Positions 12,191-23,706 of a stretch of 64,000 nt of DNA are shown piece after piece. The notes below the pieces were generated by a model. It was not told the origin of the DNA. It worked only from the letters and a program-made list of their open reading frames with translations, and ran no database searches. Source of the stretch: Candidula unifasciata (lineage: Eukaryota; Mollusca; Gastropoda; Stylommatophora; Geomitridae); the NCBI GenBank assembly GCA_905116865.2, contig CAJHNH020002558.1, positions 148,501 to 212,500 on the forward strand. The letters run 5' to 3'. Each line of letters starts with the position of its first letter. The first letter of the stretch is position 1. The translations under genes and the position numbers were made by a program.

Positions 12191-12480
12191 ACCTACTTAC
12201 CCATCTTTATCCCTGCCTGCATGCTTACATTACATACTAGTCTACCTATCTTATTTACCTTCTTCCTACCTACTTTACCAAATCTAACTGCTTTACTAAT
12301 TCTGCCTACCTACCCATCTATATGTAGCCCTGCCTGCGTGCTTACATCAGTCTACCTAGTCTGCCCATTTTTTTTTACATACTTATCTTCCTACCTGTTC
12401 ATTAAACCCAGTTCCACTACATTACTAATTCTACCTACCTGCCATCCATCTGTCCTTCCTGTCTACAGCTATGATTACCT
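12191..12480 (+). repeat. Degenerate CTACCT-rich repeat, right part
   Basis: Continuation of the repeat at 9990-10160, with about 120-bp higher-order spacing between CCCTGCCTGC motifs. It reads as the far side of the LINE insertion. Confidence 0.6.
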
Positions 12481-12532
12481 GACTGGGTCATCCGAATGAA
12501 GACAGTGTGAGTATATGTATGAAACATAGATA

Positions 12533-13490
12533 GTCATACCTCAGAGTAGCTGCAGACAGGGAAAACCCTCTGTATGTATGCAGCTTTGGCTGCAGGCAAG
12601 GATCAGAGGCTGAAAAGGGAAAAATCATGGGTGGCTTAAGCAGAAGACATAAAAAGACAAGTATGCATGCTGAAGAACACTGGGTGAGGAGAGGAGGGAG
12701 TCAGAGTATGAACAGAGAAGTCTGACCTGTGTAGGGCTATGATCACATTGGGTCGGGTGGGTAGAGAATGCCAGCAGGTGCAACGGAGGTTGAAGTCCAA
12801 CAGATGATCCACAACAATTCACGCCCAGGTGATCTGATTATCTGTACAGATGGTTGGGTGCTGAGAGGAAAGAGAAGTGCCTGGTGTTTCGTAGCAAAAG
12901 CCAATGGAAAATCTTTAGTGCAAGACAGCCTAGCATATGACACCACATCTAGAATGAGAATGGAGGTAGAGGTGGTAACTGCAGCTCTCCGGTGGCTAGA
13001 GAACAAGATGCATACACATGTCGTAATTGTAACAGACTCTAAAAGCATGCTGAAAAAGGTGAAGACAGGGATGCTTCGAGCAGAGTGGCAAGCTTCACTT
13101 GAAAGGTCACAGGTAGTGAGCATACTTTGGATCTTTTCTCCTGGCTATGCCAGCGTGGTGGGTAATGAACAGGAAGACAGATTGGCTGGATCTGCACATG
13201 ATGGTGAATTGATACATGACAAGGCAGATGTGGTCAAGGCCCTTTAGTAACAAGCAACGGAATCAGTAGAGAAAGTAGATTAATGAGGCACCTGGGTGTA
13301 ACAAGAGAGTCTGGCTGGCTGACTACACTCAGAGGAAAGGCAAGACAGACATTTAACCAAATTGTGACCCGTACCATCAGTGTTGGAACTCTGCGCTGGC
13401 TGCTGAAGATGAGGACTGAGCAGGCATGGGAATGCCCCGCGTGCTGCGATGTCAATTCTTGACTCAACTCACCTCAACATAGATATGAGC
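12533..13490 (+). mobile_element. Family R LINE, RNase H end with TCAAC tail
   Basis: Starts with decayed RT thumb sequence (YLRVAAD-like, matching the copy at 33370-33470). An open frame at 12768-13247 then codes RNase H: ICTDGW, EVEVVTAALRWLEN, VTDSKSML and GNEQEDRLAGSA. After frame breaks near 13248 the C-terminus TLRGKARQTFNQ and ALRWLLK-like end closes at TGA 13460-13462. A degenerate CTCAACTCACCTCAAC tail follows. Pentanucleotide TCAAC tails occur after the other copies too, marking the true 3' end of this LINE family. Confidence 0.8.
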
Positions 13491-13736
13491 AGGGCTTTGA
13501 AACAGTTGTGCAGGAACTAATCATAAAATTCTGTTTCAGTAGCTTTAAGAAAGTGATGCGTAAAACTAGCAGCTAGTGTGGCGTACCACTGCCTACCACT
13601 AGAAAAATAAAGTAAAAAGCTCTGGATACAGATACCAATTATCTTCATGAGATTTTAGAGATGGCAACTCAGAACCCTCACTTCTGATTCTTTCCATTAA
13701 ATAGATTGTTAATGTGCTTGTTTACTTGATTCACAG

Positions 13737-13889
13737 ATGCCAAAACTGGGACCCTCTGAGATCTTTCGACTGAGACATTCACTTGTGGCACTGGTGGAAG
13801 AGTTGAAGTTTCACAAGAAATGTGGCTCAGACAATGAGTCCAAGATACAGGACCTCGTCAACAGGAACCATGCTTTGCACAAGGAGCTG
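13737..13889 (+). CDS. Exon a of + strand coiled-coil gene
   Basis: A 153-base segment between an acceptor (TTGATTCACAG) and a donor (CTG/GTGAGT) codes 51 residues beginning MPKLGPSEIFRLRH and ending NRNHALHKEL, phase 0 at the right. The composition is helical and charged. The Met sits directly after the AG, so it may be the start codon with a 5' UTR exon upstream or an internal Met; no upstream exon was recognised. It chains in frame with the exons at 16163, 21078 and 21606. I do not recognise the protein family. Confidence 0.7.
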
Positions 13890-13989
13890 GTGAGTCATTG
13901 GAAAGATTGAATTGTAGCAGTCGGGAATCATAAGCAAGGTGGATTTTTAAAGATGTACTCAGGACTTCTGTGTCTTTTTTTTTCTACTT

Positions 13990-14177
13990 CTTAAAGTCCA
14001 TCCATGCTGCTTGGCATTCATTGTTAGTTTTCTCTGTAACCTTCTGTCTCCTGTACTTTCAGCCAGGTTTGACACTGATGATCTTCCATGCCATGATGTC
14101 AAACTGTACCAGACTTCGGTCTCCCTCTGCCTCTCCCCAACTTGGCCACCATCATGACGTACTTTGGTTCTCTCCTT
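13990..14177. other. Intronic DNA, possible antisense repeat
   Basis: Pyrimidine-rich intronic sequence joined abruptly to a family R fragment at 14178. It may be an antisense repeat fragment but I cannot name it. Confidence 0.25.
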
Positions 14178-14362
14178 CAGCAAATTGATCATCACAGACT
14201 GGTGAGAGCGATACTTCTCCCCAGTACTTGACGCTCAGAGGAACAGCAAGATGGACATATGAACAGACTGATATTGGAACTTTGCATTGGCTGCTGGAAA
14301 TTGAAATGGAGTACTTATGGGAATGCCCAGAGTGCTGTGAATCAACTCAACTGTCTTCTTAT
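14178..14362 (+). mobile_element. Family R LINE, 3' fragment with internal deletion
   Basis: Contains the CACAGACTGGTGAGAGCGAT block, the CTTGACGCTCAGAGG block, the LHWLLE and WECPECCE codons and a TCAACTCAACTG tail, in family R order. Some bases between the blocks are missing. Confidence 0.6.
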
Positions 14363-14394
14363 TATATGACCAGAAACTGTGGACTGCCTGCTTC

Positions 14395-14860
14395 TGAAAT
14401 GGCAATCAGTTCTCTTTGTGAGTCCGTTTTTTTAAATAAAATATCTAAATTACTCTTTTTGTTTGTCCAGGGTGTTCTCATTGTTTATCTATAAAACCAC
14501 ATCTCTGCCACTTCCAAATAAGTTTTCACTTACCACCCAGCTGTAAATGATTCACTTGCTTCTTGGTCAACCCAGACTGAAATAGGTAGCAGAAAATTCC
14601 CTGGGAAGTACAAGTAAAAATCTTGATATCGACCACATTGCCCATCAATTGTCAGCTAGAGGTATGCGTAAACCTGTACCAGGGTGTAAAAATATCTTCT
14701 GGTCTTCTTAAATGAAGTCTCTCTCCATTTATCACTTGATGATAATATACATCAGACTCTTCTTTTTCTTCTTCTGTCTTCTATCCCCCAGTGGAGCATA
14801 GGCTGCCAGCCAAATAACACCAAGGTGTTCTATCCTTTGCTGTTGTATGCAACTTACCCC
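14395..14860 (-). mobile_element. Antisense non-LTR LINE remnant
   Basis: The block CCCCCAGTGGAGCATAGGCTG near 14790 is the complement of the LINE 3' end at 28425-28460 and is preceded on the + strand by CTTCTTCTGTCTTC, the complement of an AAG tail. The left part shares GCAATCAGTTCTCTT and TCTATAAAACC(A/T)CATCTC blocks with 58640-58985. Strongly decayed. Confidence 0.45.
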
Positions 14861-15075
14861 ATGCTTTCCCTATCTTTTTAACTTCACTCTCTAGCTCCTT
14901 TGTCCATATTGGGGGTCTACCTTTATTTCTATGCCACTGTGGGTTCCACTATAAAGACATTCTAATTATATTGTTTTCAGGTTTTCTTATCACATGTCCT
15001 ATCCAATGCCAGCATCTCTTATTCAGCTCTTGATTTAATGGAATGTGTTAAGTCCTCTCCCAAAGCTGAAAAAAC

Positions 15076-15545
15076 TGACTCAGAAAGTATGCTGAGGAAG
15101 GTTAGGACAGGCATGCTTTATGCAGAGTGGCATGCTTTACTGCGGAGGACACAGGTTAGGAGGATTGTCTGGATTTTTTTCACCGGGATACGCCGATGTG
15201 TTGGAAAATGAACAGACGGACAGACTGGCTGGCTCTGCACAACTTGGGGGAATACTGATACATGATAAGGCCTTGTGGAAGAGCATGTACAGTTCCATGG
15301 AGCAGATTGATCACCACAGTCTGGTGAGATTGATGCTGGGGGGAGTAATGAGAGGTTCTGGCAGATGCTTGAGGCTTAGAGGAAAGTCAAGAAAGACGTT
15401 TAATCAGAATGCTACTGGCACTATTAGTATCAAAACTCTTCACTGGCTGCTGAGGATGGAGACGAAGCGCTTATTTGAATGCCCCGAGTGCTATGATGTC
15501 AGTTCTTAAATCAACTCAACTCTTCTCAACTCAACTCAAAGCTGA
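15076..15545 (+). mobile_element. Family R LINE, RNase H end with TCAAC tail
   Basis: Begins inside RNase H (DSESMLRKVRTGMLYAEWHA-like), has one frameshift near 15170, continues through NEQTDRLAGSAQLGG and the TLHWLLRMETKR end to the stop at 15507-15509, then a TCAACTCAACTC-type tail to about 15537. It is about 430 bp of a 5'-truncated copy. Confidence 0.8.
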
Positions 15546-16162
15546 AGATTAGTGATTCTGTCACACCATTGAAATCACTGTATTCTGCGCAGACACCAGT
15601 TAATTAATGTTTATAGTTTATTAATAGCGGTTTGTAGGAGTTGAACAATATGGACAGGTCTGGATGGTTAGCATATGGGCAGTGGACAAAGCCAGCGTAT
15701 GTTAAATGCTTTATGTGAAATAATCTGATTACATAAATCAAATGTCTGAATCTGCAGCCATGACCAGACTGCAAGAACACAAGAACAGCAGTTTTATTGG
15801 GGGCAGGAGGTCTAATTAAGAACACAGTGCATGAAATTAAAGAAGATTTTTAATCAATAAAGAACGGATGTTGTCTGCCGCTACATCCTAAAGGAGACTG
15901 ATAAAAGGATCCGAGCACTTATCAGCTGATTGGGTCAGAGTGCAAGAAGGATGATCAGTCAACTAAATTGTATAATTCAGGTAAAAATGATTCATTTTTT
16001 CTGTACATCTTTTCCAGTGTACTAGAGGAGACAAACAAATATACATAAGCCAGTAAATTACACAATATGTGATTTGTCTTCTGTGTTCACATTTGCAACA
16101 GCAAGAAAAACTTGAAAGGTGTAATTACAGCTTAGTCTGCTTTCTGTTTCTTTCTTGATAAG
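15546..16162. other. Intronic DNA, nothing recognised
   Basis: Intron between exons a and b of the + strand gene after the family R copy. No repeat recognised. Confidence 0.4.
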
Positions 16163-16270
16163 GACACTGAACGACAGAAAGCCAGAGTCCAGGAGGAAGG
16201 TTTTGAGAGGGCTATCAATGAGCTGAAGCTGGAATATGAGAACAAACTGAGAAGGCTGGATGTTGACCAG
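16163..16270 (+). CDS. Exon b of + strand coiled-coil gene
   Basis: 108 bases, 36 residues: DTERQKARVQEEGFERAI, then a helix ending LRRLDVDQ. The acceptor is TTTCTTGATAAG; the donor GTTAGG is weaker than the others. Phase 0 on both sides. The heptad-like spacing of hydrophobic residues supports a coiled coil. Confidence 0.7.
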
Positions 16271-16418
16271 GTTAGGTCATGTGGTTTTTTTAAAATTTAC
16301 TAGGCTGCTTACAGACAGCACTTTTTTATTTCAACTCTCACTCCTCCTTTTCTCCATCCTCCCTATCTCTTGCTGCCTGCGTACAGTTAACACTGCATTT
16401 TGAAATCCATCCCTCCCT

Positions 16419-16421
<3 letters not shown>

Positions 16422-16479
<58 letters not shown>
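16422..16479. repeat. (CT)n microsatellite
   Basis: Nearly perfect CT dinucleotide run of about 58 bases in the intron just after exon b. Confidence 0.95.
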
Positions 16480-16482
<3 letters not shown>

Positions 16483-16894
16483 CTGTCTTGCTGTCTCTGT
16501 ACTTAAAACAGACATTATCCTTGTCATCTTTGTTTTTTAATTTGTCTCTCTCACTTTCTACTTATACTTAGCTAACACTGCCTCTTACAGTTTCTCTTTC
16601 TTCCTGAATAGAAAGCCACAATTCACCATTTTTACAACGCTGTCTTCATTGTCATTGTTCTGATTCAAATTTGTACCTCAAATCAGCCATCTTTCTTTCC
16701 ACCCTGACCAACCTAGATAAATCTACTAACACATTCCGTTCTGTTTTGTTTTTTCGGTTTGAGCCTGTCACTGTAAATCTATACATATAAGCATATCTGA
16801 AATTTAGTATTTCAGTTTTTGTTATTTTATTGTTACTGTAGATTTTAATTTGCACACATATCTTACATTTTCTTTAAAAAAAAAATTACAATCT

Positions 16895-18115
16895 GTTATA
16901 ATACTAAAAGAACACAGTGTATGTTTTCTTTGTTCATACCGATGCAGTGTATTCCTGTGGTTTATAAAGAACACCCTAATGATTCTCATTCTAGTCATTA
17001 CATCTGTGCTGACACAGTGCGTTTTTTCAGTTGTTTAGAGAAAACCCTAACAGTTCTCATTCTGATCATTATTTCATTGTCCATACTGATAGAGTGTGTT
17101 TCTTCAGTTGAATAAAGAAAGCCCTAACAGTTCTCATTCTAGTCATTAATTTCATTGTCCATACTGAAACAGTGTGTTTCTTTAGTTGTTCAGAGAAAAC
17201 CCTTACAGTTCTCATTCTAGTCATTATTTAACTGTCCGTATTGATACTGTGTATTCCTGTAGCTGTATAGAAAATACCCTGGTGGTTCATATTCTAGTCA
17301 TTATGTTTGTGTCCATACTGATACAGTGTGTCTCTTCAGTTGTATTGAGAAAATCATAACAGGTCTCACTTCCAGTCATTAGATCATTCTCATTCTAATC
17401 ATATCTGTGTCCATACTGACACAGTTTGTTTCTTCAGTTGTATAGAGAAAACCCTAATGGTTCTCATTCTAATCATTTCTGTGTCCATACTGACACAGCG
17501 TGTTTCTTCAGTTGTATAGAGAAAACCCTAATGGTTCTCATTCTAATCATTTCTGTGTCCATACTGACACAGCGTGTTTCTTCAGTTGTATAGAGAAAAC
17601 CCTAATGGTTCTCATTCTAATCATTTCTGTGTCCATACTGACACAGCGTGTTTCTTCAGTTGTATAGAGAAAACCCTAATGGTTCTCATTCTAATCATTT
17701 CTGTGTCCATACTGACACAGCGTGTTTCTTCAGTTGTATAGAGAAAACCCTAATGGTTCTCATTCTAATCATATCTGCGTCCATACTGACACAGCTTGTT
17801 TCTTCAGTTGTATAGAGAAAACCCTAATAATTCTCATTCTAATCATTTCTGTGTCCATACTGACACAGCGTGTTTCTTCAGTTGTATAGAGAAAACCCTA
17901 ATAATTCTCATTCTAATCATTTCTGTGTCCATACTGACACAGCGTGTTTCTTCAGTTGTATAGAGAAAACCCTAATGGTTCTCATTCTAATCATTTCTGT
18001 GTCCATACTGACACAGCTTGTTTCTTCAGTTGTATAGAGAAAACCCTTATGGTTCTCATTCTAATCATGTCTGTGTTCATACTGATACAAATGTATTTTT
18101 TCAGTTGTATGGAGA
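16895..18115 (+). repeat. 74-bp minisatellite array, left part
   Basis: Units of 74 bp contain GTTGTATAGAGAAAACCCTA, a CTCATTCTAATCATTTCTG block, a CATACTGACACAGCG block and TGTTTCTTCAG. The central units (about 17400-18060) are almost identical; those at the left edge are diverged. Every unit contains two acceptor-like CAG motifs after pyrimidine-rich sequence. The array lies in the intron before exon c and is interrupted at 18116 by an RTE LINE. Confidence 0.95.
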
Positions 18116-18137
18116 AACAAAAAATAAAAAATAAAAA

Positions 18138-20940
18138 AACTGAAAGCTGGATAACATCAAGAGAGAAATGAAGAGAATGAACATCAACATATTAGGTATT
18201 AGGGAAATGCGATGGCCAGGAGCAGGGGAAAAGTATTCAGATAAGCATAGAATTATTTACTCGGATGGGAAGGAATATAGTAAGGGAGTTGGTATTATTT
18301 TGGATCCAAAGAACTCAAAAACTGTTAAAGGATTTTGGACAATATCAGATAGAGTACTATTAGTAAAACTTCGCGGCAGACCGTTTGACATCAACTTAGT
18401 ACAGATTTATGCCCCAACAGCAGATAGTTCACAGGAAGATATTGACACATTTTATGACGAGTTAGACATGGCTGTTGATCAATGCAAAAATTGTGAAGTA
18501 AGAATGGTACTTGGAGATTTCAATTTCAACGTTAAAGTAGGAAGTGAAAAAGTGTACGGAATAACGGGTGGCTATGGCCAAGGAGAAAAGAATGTGAGAG
18601 GTGACAGGTTAATAGCATGGACTGAGTCACGCATCATGATAATAGGTAACACCTGGTTTAAACACCATTCTCGAAGACTGTGGACTTGGAAAAGTCCTGG
18701 TGATAATGTCCGCAATCAGATTGATTATATTTTGATTTCAAGAAGATTCCAGAGCAGCTTAGTTGGAGCAAAAACTAGACCAGGGGCAGACTGCTTTAGT
18801 GACCATGTTCCAGTTGTAAGAAAAATTAGAATAAAACTAAAGAATATTAGAAAAACACCACAGAACATCAAGTTAAATTTAGGAATTCTTAGAACGGATA
18901 AAGAAATTGAGCAACAGTACAATGTCACTGTACAAAACCGGTATAATGCAATGGAAATTATACAGACTATTGATGAACAGTGGGATATGTTGCGTGAGTC
19001 AATTCAGCAGACATCAAAAGAGACAATCCCACCAACCCATAGAGTTGCGAAAAAGAAATGGATGTCAACCGAAATTCTGCAGTTGATGGATGAAAGAAGG
19101 AAGAAAAAGAATGATAAAGAAGAATACTCTAGAAAACAAAAAGAAATAGTGAACAAATGCAAAGTGGCTAAAGAAGCCTGGCTGAATCAAATGTATACAG
19201 AGATTGGGGAAAATCACAGGAAAGACTCACATTCCATGTACCAACAGATAAATATGTTAACAGGAAAGATGCCACATAACAGCACTGGATGTTTGAAATC
19301 AAAAGATGGTGACTTATTAATGGGACATAGTAATATAATTAACAGATGGACAGAGTATATAGGGGAATTGTATGATGATAATAGACCAGACGTAGAACTG
19401 CAGAGCAACAATGATGGTCCACCAATAATGACTGCGGAGGTTGAGGATGCAATACATCATAAGAAGAAAGGAAAAGCACCCGGGCCAGACAACATCTCAC
19501 TCGAAGAAATCGAAGCACTGGGAGATTTTGGAATTGAAATAATAACTAAACTTTTTAATGATATTTATAATAGTGGGTATATTCCAAATGACCTTTTAAA
19601 ATCCATATTTATAACTCTGCCAAAGAAACCAGGCACTTTAAAATGTGAAGACCATCGCACAATAAGTCTTATGAGTCACATGACTAAGATTTTACTGAGA
19701 ATAATTATGAGAAGAATAAGAAACAAAATTAAACCAGAAATCAGTGATGAACAATGTGGATTTGAAGAAGGAAAAGATACAAAAAATGCCATTTACATCC
19801 TAAGGACCTTGTCAGAAAGAGCTATAGAAGTAAAGACTGATTTGTACTTATGCTTCATAGACTATACAAAAACATTTAACTGTGTGAAGCATGAAGAAGT
19901 AATCAAACTGTTAGAAAAATTAAACATTGATGGGAAAGATCTACGAATAATAAAGAATATGTATTGGCAGCAAACAGCAGCTATAAGAATAAACAACTGT
20001 TTAGGAAACATTTCAAAGCATAAAAAGGGGCGTACGACAAGGATGTGTACTTTCACCTGATTTGTTTTCAATATACAGTGAATATATAATGAGAACTTTA
20101 ATTGATATGTCCGGAATTGTGGTTGGTGTGCACAATATAAACAATTTACGTTATGCTGATGACACAGTCTTGATAGCAACAAGTCAGAAAGAATTACAGG
20201 AAATGATAGACATTGTGGTGTTAGAAAGTGGAAGAATGGGCCTCAGTTTGAATAATGGAAAGACAGAAGTAATGGTGGTATCAAAGAAACAAATTATTCC
20301 TAAATGTGTAATAAAAGTCAGTGATGTTTTTTAGGACAAGTACAGAAATTTTAATTATCTGGGCACATGGAAAACATCAGATGGAAGATGCATAACTGAA
20401 ATAAGAAACAGAATTGGACAGGCAAAAACTGCACTTTATAAAATGAAAAACATCTTGTGCAATATATCCTTGTCATTGAGAGTTAGAAAAAGAATTCTTG
20501 CTTGCTACATACATCCAGTTTTAACATATGGATGTGAATCCTGGACAATCGGTAGGCAGGCCAAACAATATTTAGAGGCCTCAGATATGTGGTTTTACAG
20601 AAGAATGCTTAGAATACCTTGGACAGCCAAAAAGAGCAACCAATAGGTTTTGAAAGAGGCGGGAGCCCGAAGACAACTTATCACAGACATCAGAAGGAGA
20701 CAGTCATCATTTTTCGGCCATGTTATGAGAAGAGGGAAAATAGAACATGTTGTGACCACTGGAAAGATCTGTGGAAAAAGGGATAGAGGAAGACAACGAG
20801 AGAAGATGCTTGACAGTCTTGTTGCATGGCATGGAGGTGTGTCGGCACACGAACTGATACATGCTGCAGGAGATCTCAGATTATGGAGAGGCATGATCGC
20901 CCACGTCAGTCGTCAAGGCACCTGATGATGATGATGATAG
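18138..20940 (+). mobile_element. RTE-type LINE, 5'-truncated, nearly intact ORF
   Basis: Codes an AP-type endonuclease (NILGIREMRW, VLGDFNFN, the DYIL region, SDHVP) and a reverse transcriptase (GPDNISLEEI, RTISLMSH, ISDEQCGFEEGK, FIDYTKTFNCV, LRYADDTVLIA), ending with YGCESWT, FFGHVMRRG, KRDRGRQREK and a WRGMIAHVS-like end. This is the arrangement found in RTE-clade proteins often annotated 'craniofacial development protein 2-like'. Disabling changes: a single-base shift in the AAAAAGGGG run near 20025-20032, TAG at 20332 and TAG at 20644. The N-terminal WNVR-type motif is absent, so the copy is 5'-truncated. The tail is (TGA)n at 20922-20939. Inserted in sense in an intron. Confidence 0.9.
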
Positions 20941-21035
20941 AGAAAACCTTTACAGTTCTAATTCTAGTCATTATTTCAGCGTCCTTGCTGATACAGTGTA
21001 TTCCTGCAATTGCAGATTAAAGAATGCCCTAATGG
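20941..21035 (+). repeat. 74-bp minisatellite array, right part
   Basis: Directly after the LINE tail the unit resumes (AGAGAAAACCTTTACAGTTC, then a GTCCTTGCTGATACAGTG block). This shows that the LINE landed inside the array at the GAGAAAAC motif. Confidence 0.85.
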
Positions 21036-21077
21036 TTCTTATCCCCAGTCAATGATTGTCTTATTATTCTCAAACAG

Positions 21078-21152
21078 CGACAGCAGAATGTGAAAAATGA
21101 GTCCAAATTGTACGCCAAGGATAAAATGAAGGAGGAGATGAGACAGTTGCAG
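21078..21152 (+). CDS. Exon c of + strand coiled-coil gene
   Basis: 75 bases, 25 residues (RQQNVKNESKLYAKDKMKEE, then MRQLQ), acceptor TATTCTCAAACAG, donor CAG/GTAGGT, phase 0 on both sides. The last 70 bases of the preceding intron resemble one unit of the 74-bp array. Confidence 0.7.
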
Positions 21153-21605
21153 GTAGGTATTGATATGTTGTCCTGGAGTATGTAACAGCCTTTATTACTG
21201 GAGATAACTGAAAAGATCTGGTATTCTTTTTATTAACAACAATATTATAAATATTGAAACCATCATGATATAGTTTTAGTGTGTACACACACACAAATAA
21301 GGAAAAAAAGATGGGGGGGGGGGGCGAGGGCAGGGGTAGCAGTGATTTTTATCATCAATAAAATTAGGCACAGCTTTTTTTTCCCCTCGAAAGAATAAAC
21401 TGCTGATACTTACCAGAAACTATCTAATAAAGGTGCCAGTGCTCACCACAAAGTGTATTTTACAGTAGCATTGGCAAAATGATGCCTAAAACTGTGCCAC
21501 TACTGTATACAATTGCTTCATAATTTATCATCCCCCATTCTGTGAACTATATAATGCTGTACACATGACCATGGTCGTCAGTTTTTCTTCATCTTTTCCC
21601 CATAG

Positions 21606-21780
21606 ATGACCATCTTCCACCAGGAAAAGACCATCAAGGAGCTGGAAACGAAACTTCAAGCACAGGAAAATTCTTCAGAGAAAGCCTTGTCTCAGTGGAC
21701 TAGTGTAGAGAAGAAGATATCCAGCCTCACAGAGATATACCAGCAGACACTTGATTCAATGCACAGACTGGAGCAGGATG
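21606..21780 (+). CDS. Exon d of + strand coiled-coil gene
   Basis: 175 bases, 58 residues plus one base: begins MTIFHQEKTIKELETKLQ and ends LDSMHRLEQD. The acceptor is TCTTTTCCCCATAG; the donor is GATG/GTAAGT, leaving phase 1. Glu/Lys/Gln/Leu-rich, a clear coiled coil. Exons a to d give about 170 contiguous residues without a stop at the joins. The family is not recognised. Confidence 0.75.
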
Positions 21781-21929
21781 GTAAGTATACCATGATTAAT
21801 CTTCTTTTTTCCACTGTTTTGTTATGTCTCACATTTAGACATGCTATGATGTCATTTTATTATGTATTTCTTATTGTAGTTTGTGGTTTTAAAATTGCTC
21901 TTTTTCTTTTTCATCTTATTTTTTGTCTT

Positions 21930-22197
21930 ACAGTTTACCGGCTGTAAACTCTGGTGGAAAGTTTTGGTTGTTCATCCACTTCTGGACTTGAGTCTTGTTC
22001 CAGAACTTGAATTTTGCATGCATGTCTATTTTGTAGATCTGGCCTATGTGTATGTAGACTGTTGGTTCCTTGCCTCTCAGGCAGATGCAGTGCAACTTTG
22101 AAGGAAACATCCCTGACTGGTTGCCTCCTTTTACATGCTTTTTTAGGGATCAGTGGATCTGTTCTTTGTTTCCACAGAATGGAACCCACACAGGGTG
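21930..22197 (-). mobile_element. SINE-A element, diverged
   Basis: Antisense copy without the tail repeat: the CCGGCTGTAAACTCTGG block, GTTGGTTCCTTGCCTCTCAG, and the end near GGAACCCACACAGGG match the family in order. No target duplication recognised. Confidence 0.65.
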
Positions 22198-22314
22198 TTT
22201 AAAGATTCAACATCATAGCGCTATGGCTACATTATAGATGCTCCATCTCTCTTTGCAAATGTTGTAGGATGCAGATTGTGATCATTCTTGCCCAGTGTGT
22301 GATGAAGATGGTCT

Positions 22315-22460
22315 TTAACTCTTTGAGTCCCAGGGGGTTTAGCATCACAGGCCCAGGGGGTAGTGAAGAAAGTAATAAAATCGGCGCATCATGCGTTCAT
22401 TGGGCTTCTAGGTAGGAACCTATGAACGTATGATGCGTTCCTTGGGACTCAAAGAGTTAA
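22315..22460. mobile_element. TTAA MITE, 146 bp
   Basis: Begins TTAACTCTTTGAGTCCCAGG and ends CCTTGGGACTCAAAGAGTTAA-like, so the terminal inverted repeats match for about 17-18 bases and both ends carry TTAA. TTAA target sites with such ends are characteristic of piggyBac-type non-autonomous elements. No coding capacity. Confidence 0.75.
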
Positions 22461-23054
22461 ATGAACAGCGTGATCATTCTATCAGCGCACTAGCTAACTC
22501 TTTCAGTACCAGTCTCGGTTTACCTTAACTCGTTTTATCTCTTGATCTAGATTAAAGTAGCCAATTCCCCATGTTGGTTCTAGAGCCCCATTCAAGTCAT
22601 TTGTAATTCGACCTAGGGTTCTGTTCAGTGACTCGAGACTTATAGCTTCAACAAACTGTTCTTTGCAGCCAGCCACTATAATTAAATCAAATGGTTTGGT
22701 GATAAAAAAAAATATAATAAAATAACCTGAAAACATATCAGTTTTCTGCAAATTTATTACAATAATACCTTCATTTTGCAATTGCATGCATTCACTTCAG
22801 CTATTTACACACACAGTCAGAGTCTATAATCGTTGGCTGTTGTTTTGATATTATAATAGACTAACCAGCTTTTTCCATAAGCATTGTCCTATGCGCAAAA
22901 TGCAAATGACTTGATATATGAAGTGATCTGACTCAGGATTTGAATTGGAAGCATTCTTGGTGACTTGGACCTTGACTTGGGACTTTGTGGCAATGTATTG
23001 GGACACGACTTAGCTTGAAGGGTGACAACTTAGTCCAGCCTCTGCTAATTCATG
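22461..23054. other. Mostly unassigned; lone TTAA-MITE end near 22497
   Basis: A MITE end (AACTCTTTCAGTACCAG) occurs at about 22496-22514 without a nearby partner. The rest is unassigned. Confidence 0.35.
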
Positions 23055-23335
23055 GTGTTTACTTCAAAGTCGTGGTGCATTTGCCTGAGAGGCGAGGAAT
23101 CAGCAGTCTGCTGACTGATAAGCTAGATCTGTAAAATCGATGTACACACAGATGGTTATTCTGGTTGTTTAGCCACTTCTGGACTTTGATCATGTTTCAG
23201 AACTTGAGTTTTGCATGCACCAATATTTTACCTATCTTGCCTATCTGTATGTCGACTGTTGTTTGCTTGTCAAGCAGGTGCACCACAATTTCAAAGGAAA
23301 TATCCTTAATTAGTAACCTTATATACATGCATGTT
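23055..23335. mobile_element. SINE-A fragments in inverted arrangement
   Basis: The left part (23060-23150) reads in + orientation (TGCCTGAGAGGCGAGGAATC, AGATCTGTAAA). The right part (23158-23335) is antisense (CCACTTCTGGACTTTG, GCAGGTGCACCACA). Both halves belong to the same family and are strongly diverged. Confidence 0.5.
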
Positions 23336-23394
23336 AGGAGGAACTGTTGCTACTGCCTGTATTTGCCACTTTTGAGGGCGTGTAGTGGGTCTTG

Positions 23395-23560
23395 AGCCTG
23401 AGCATTTAGGGCCACGGCTAGTGTTGTCGCCACGGGCTGTGCAGGTTTGGATGTTTAAATTTGCTTCCGACAAACAGTCACCTTACTGGGAGCTGAACTT
23501 GGGTCTCCCGCATGAGAGCCCTTTGTTGAAAACGCTCGGTCAGCCACTCCCCTGTTCGGG
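23395..23560 (-). mobile_element. tRNA-like SINE (SINE-E)
   Basis: The antisense B-box region GAACTTGGGTCTCCCGCATG and the body block GTCGCCACGGGCTGTGCAGG are shared with the copy at 41932-42150. About 165 bp. Confidence 0.5.
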
Positions 23561-23706
23561 AGACACTGGATCTATTCTGTTGACTTTAAAATGGAGCCCA
23601 AGAACCCACATGGAAAGTTGCCAGTGTTTGCGAACAGAGACATTAAAACTGATAACACTTTGAGGCAGAAGGAGTTAATTTATAAATTTTGATATAATGA
23701 AGTAAT

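Noticed and set aside
12768..13247. Possible host RNase H gene
   Set aside because: The same sequence occurs about ten times in the window with truncations, TCAAC tails and frame breaks, so it is LINE-derived.
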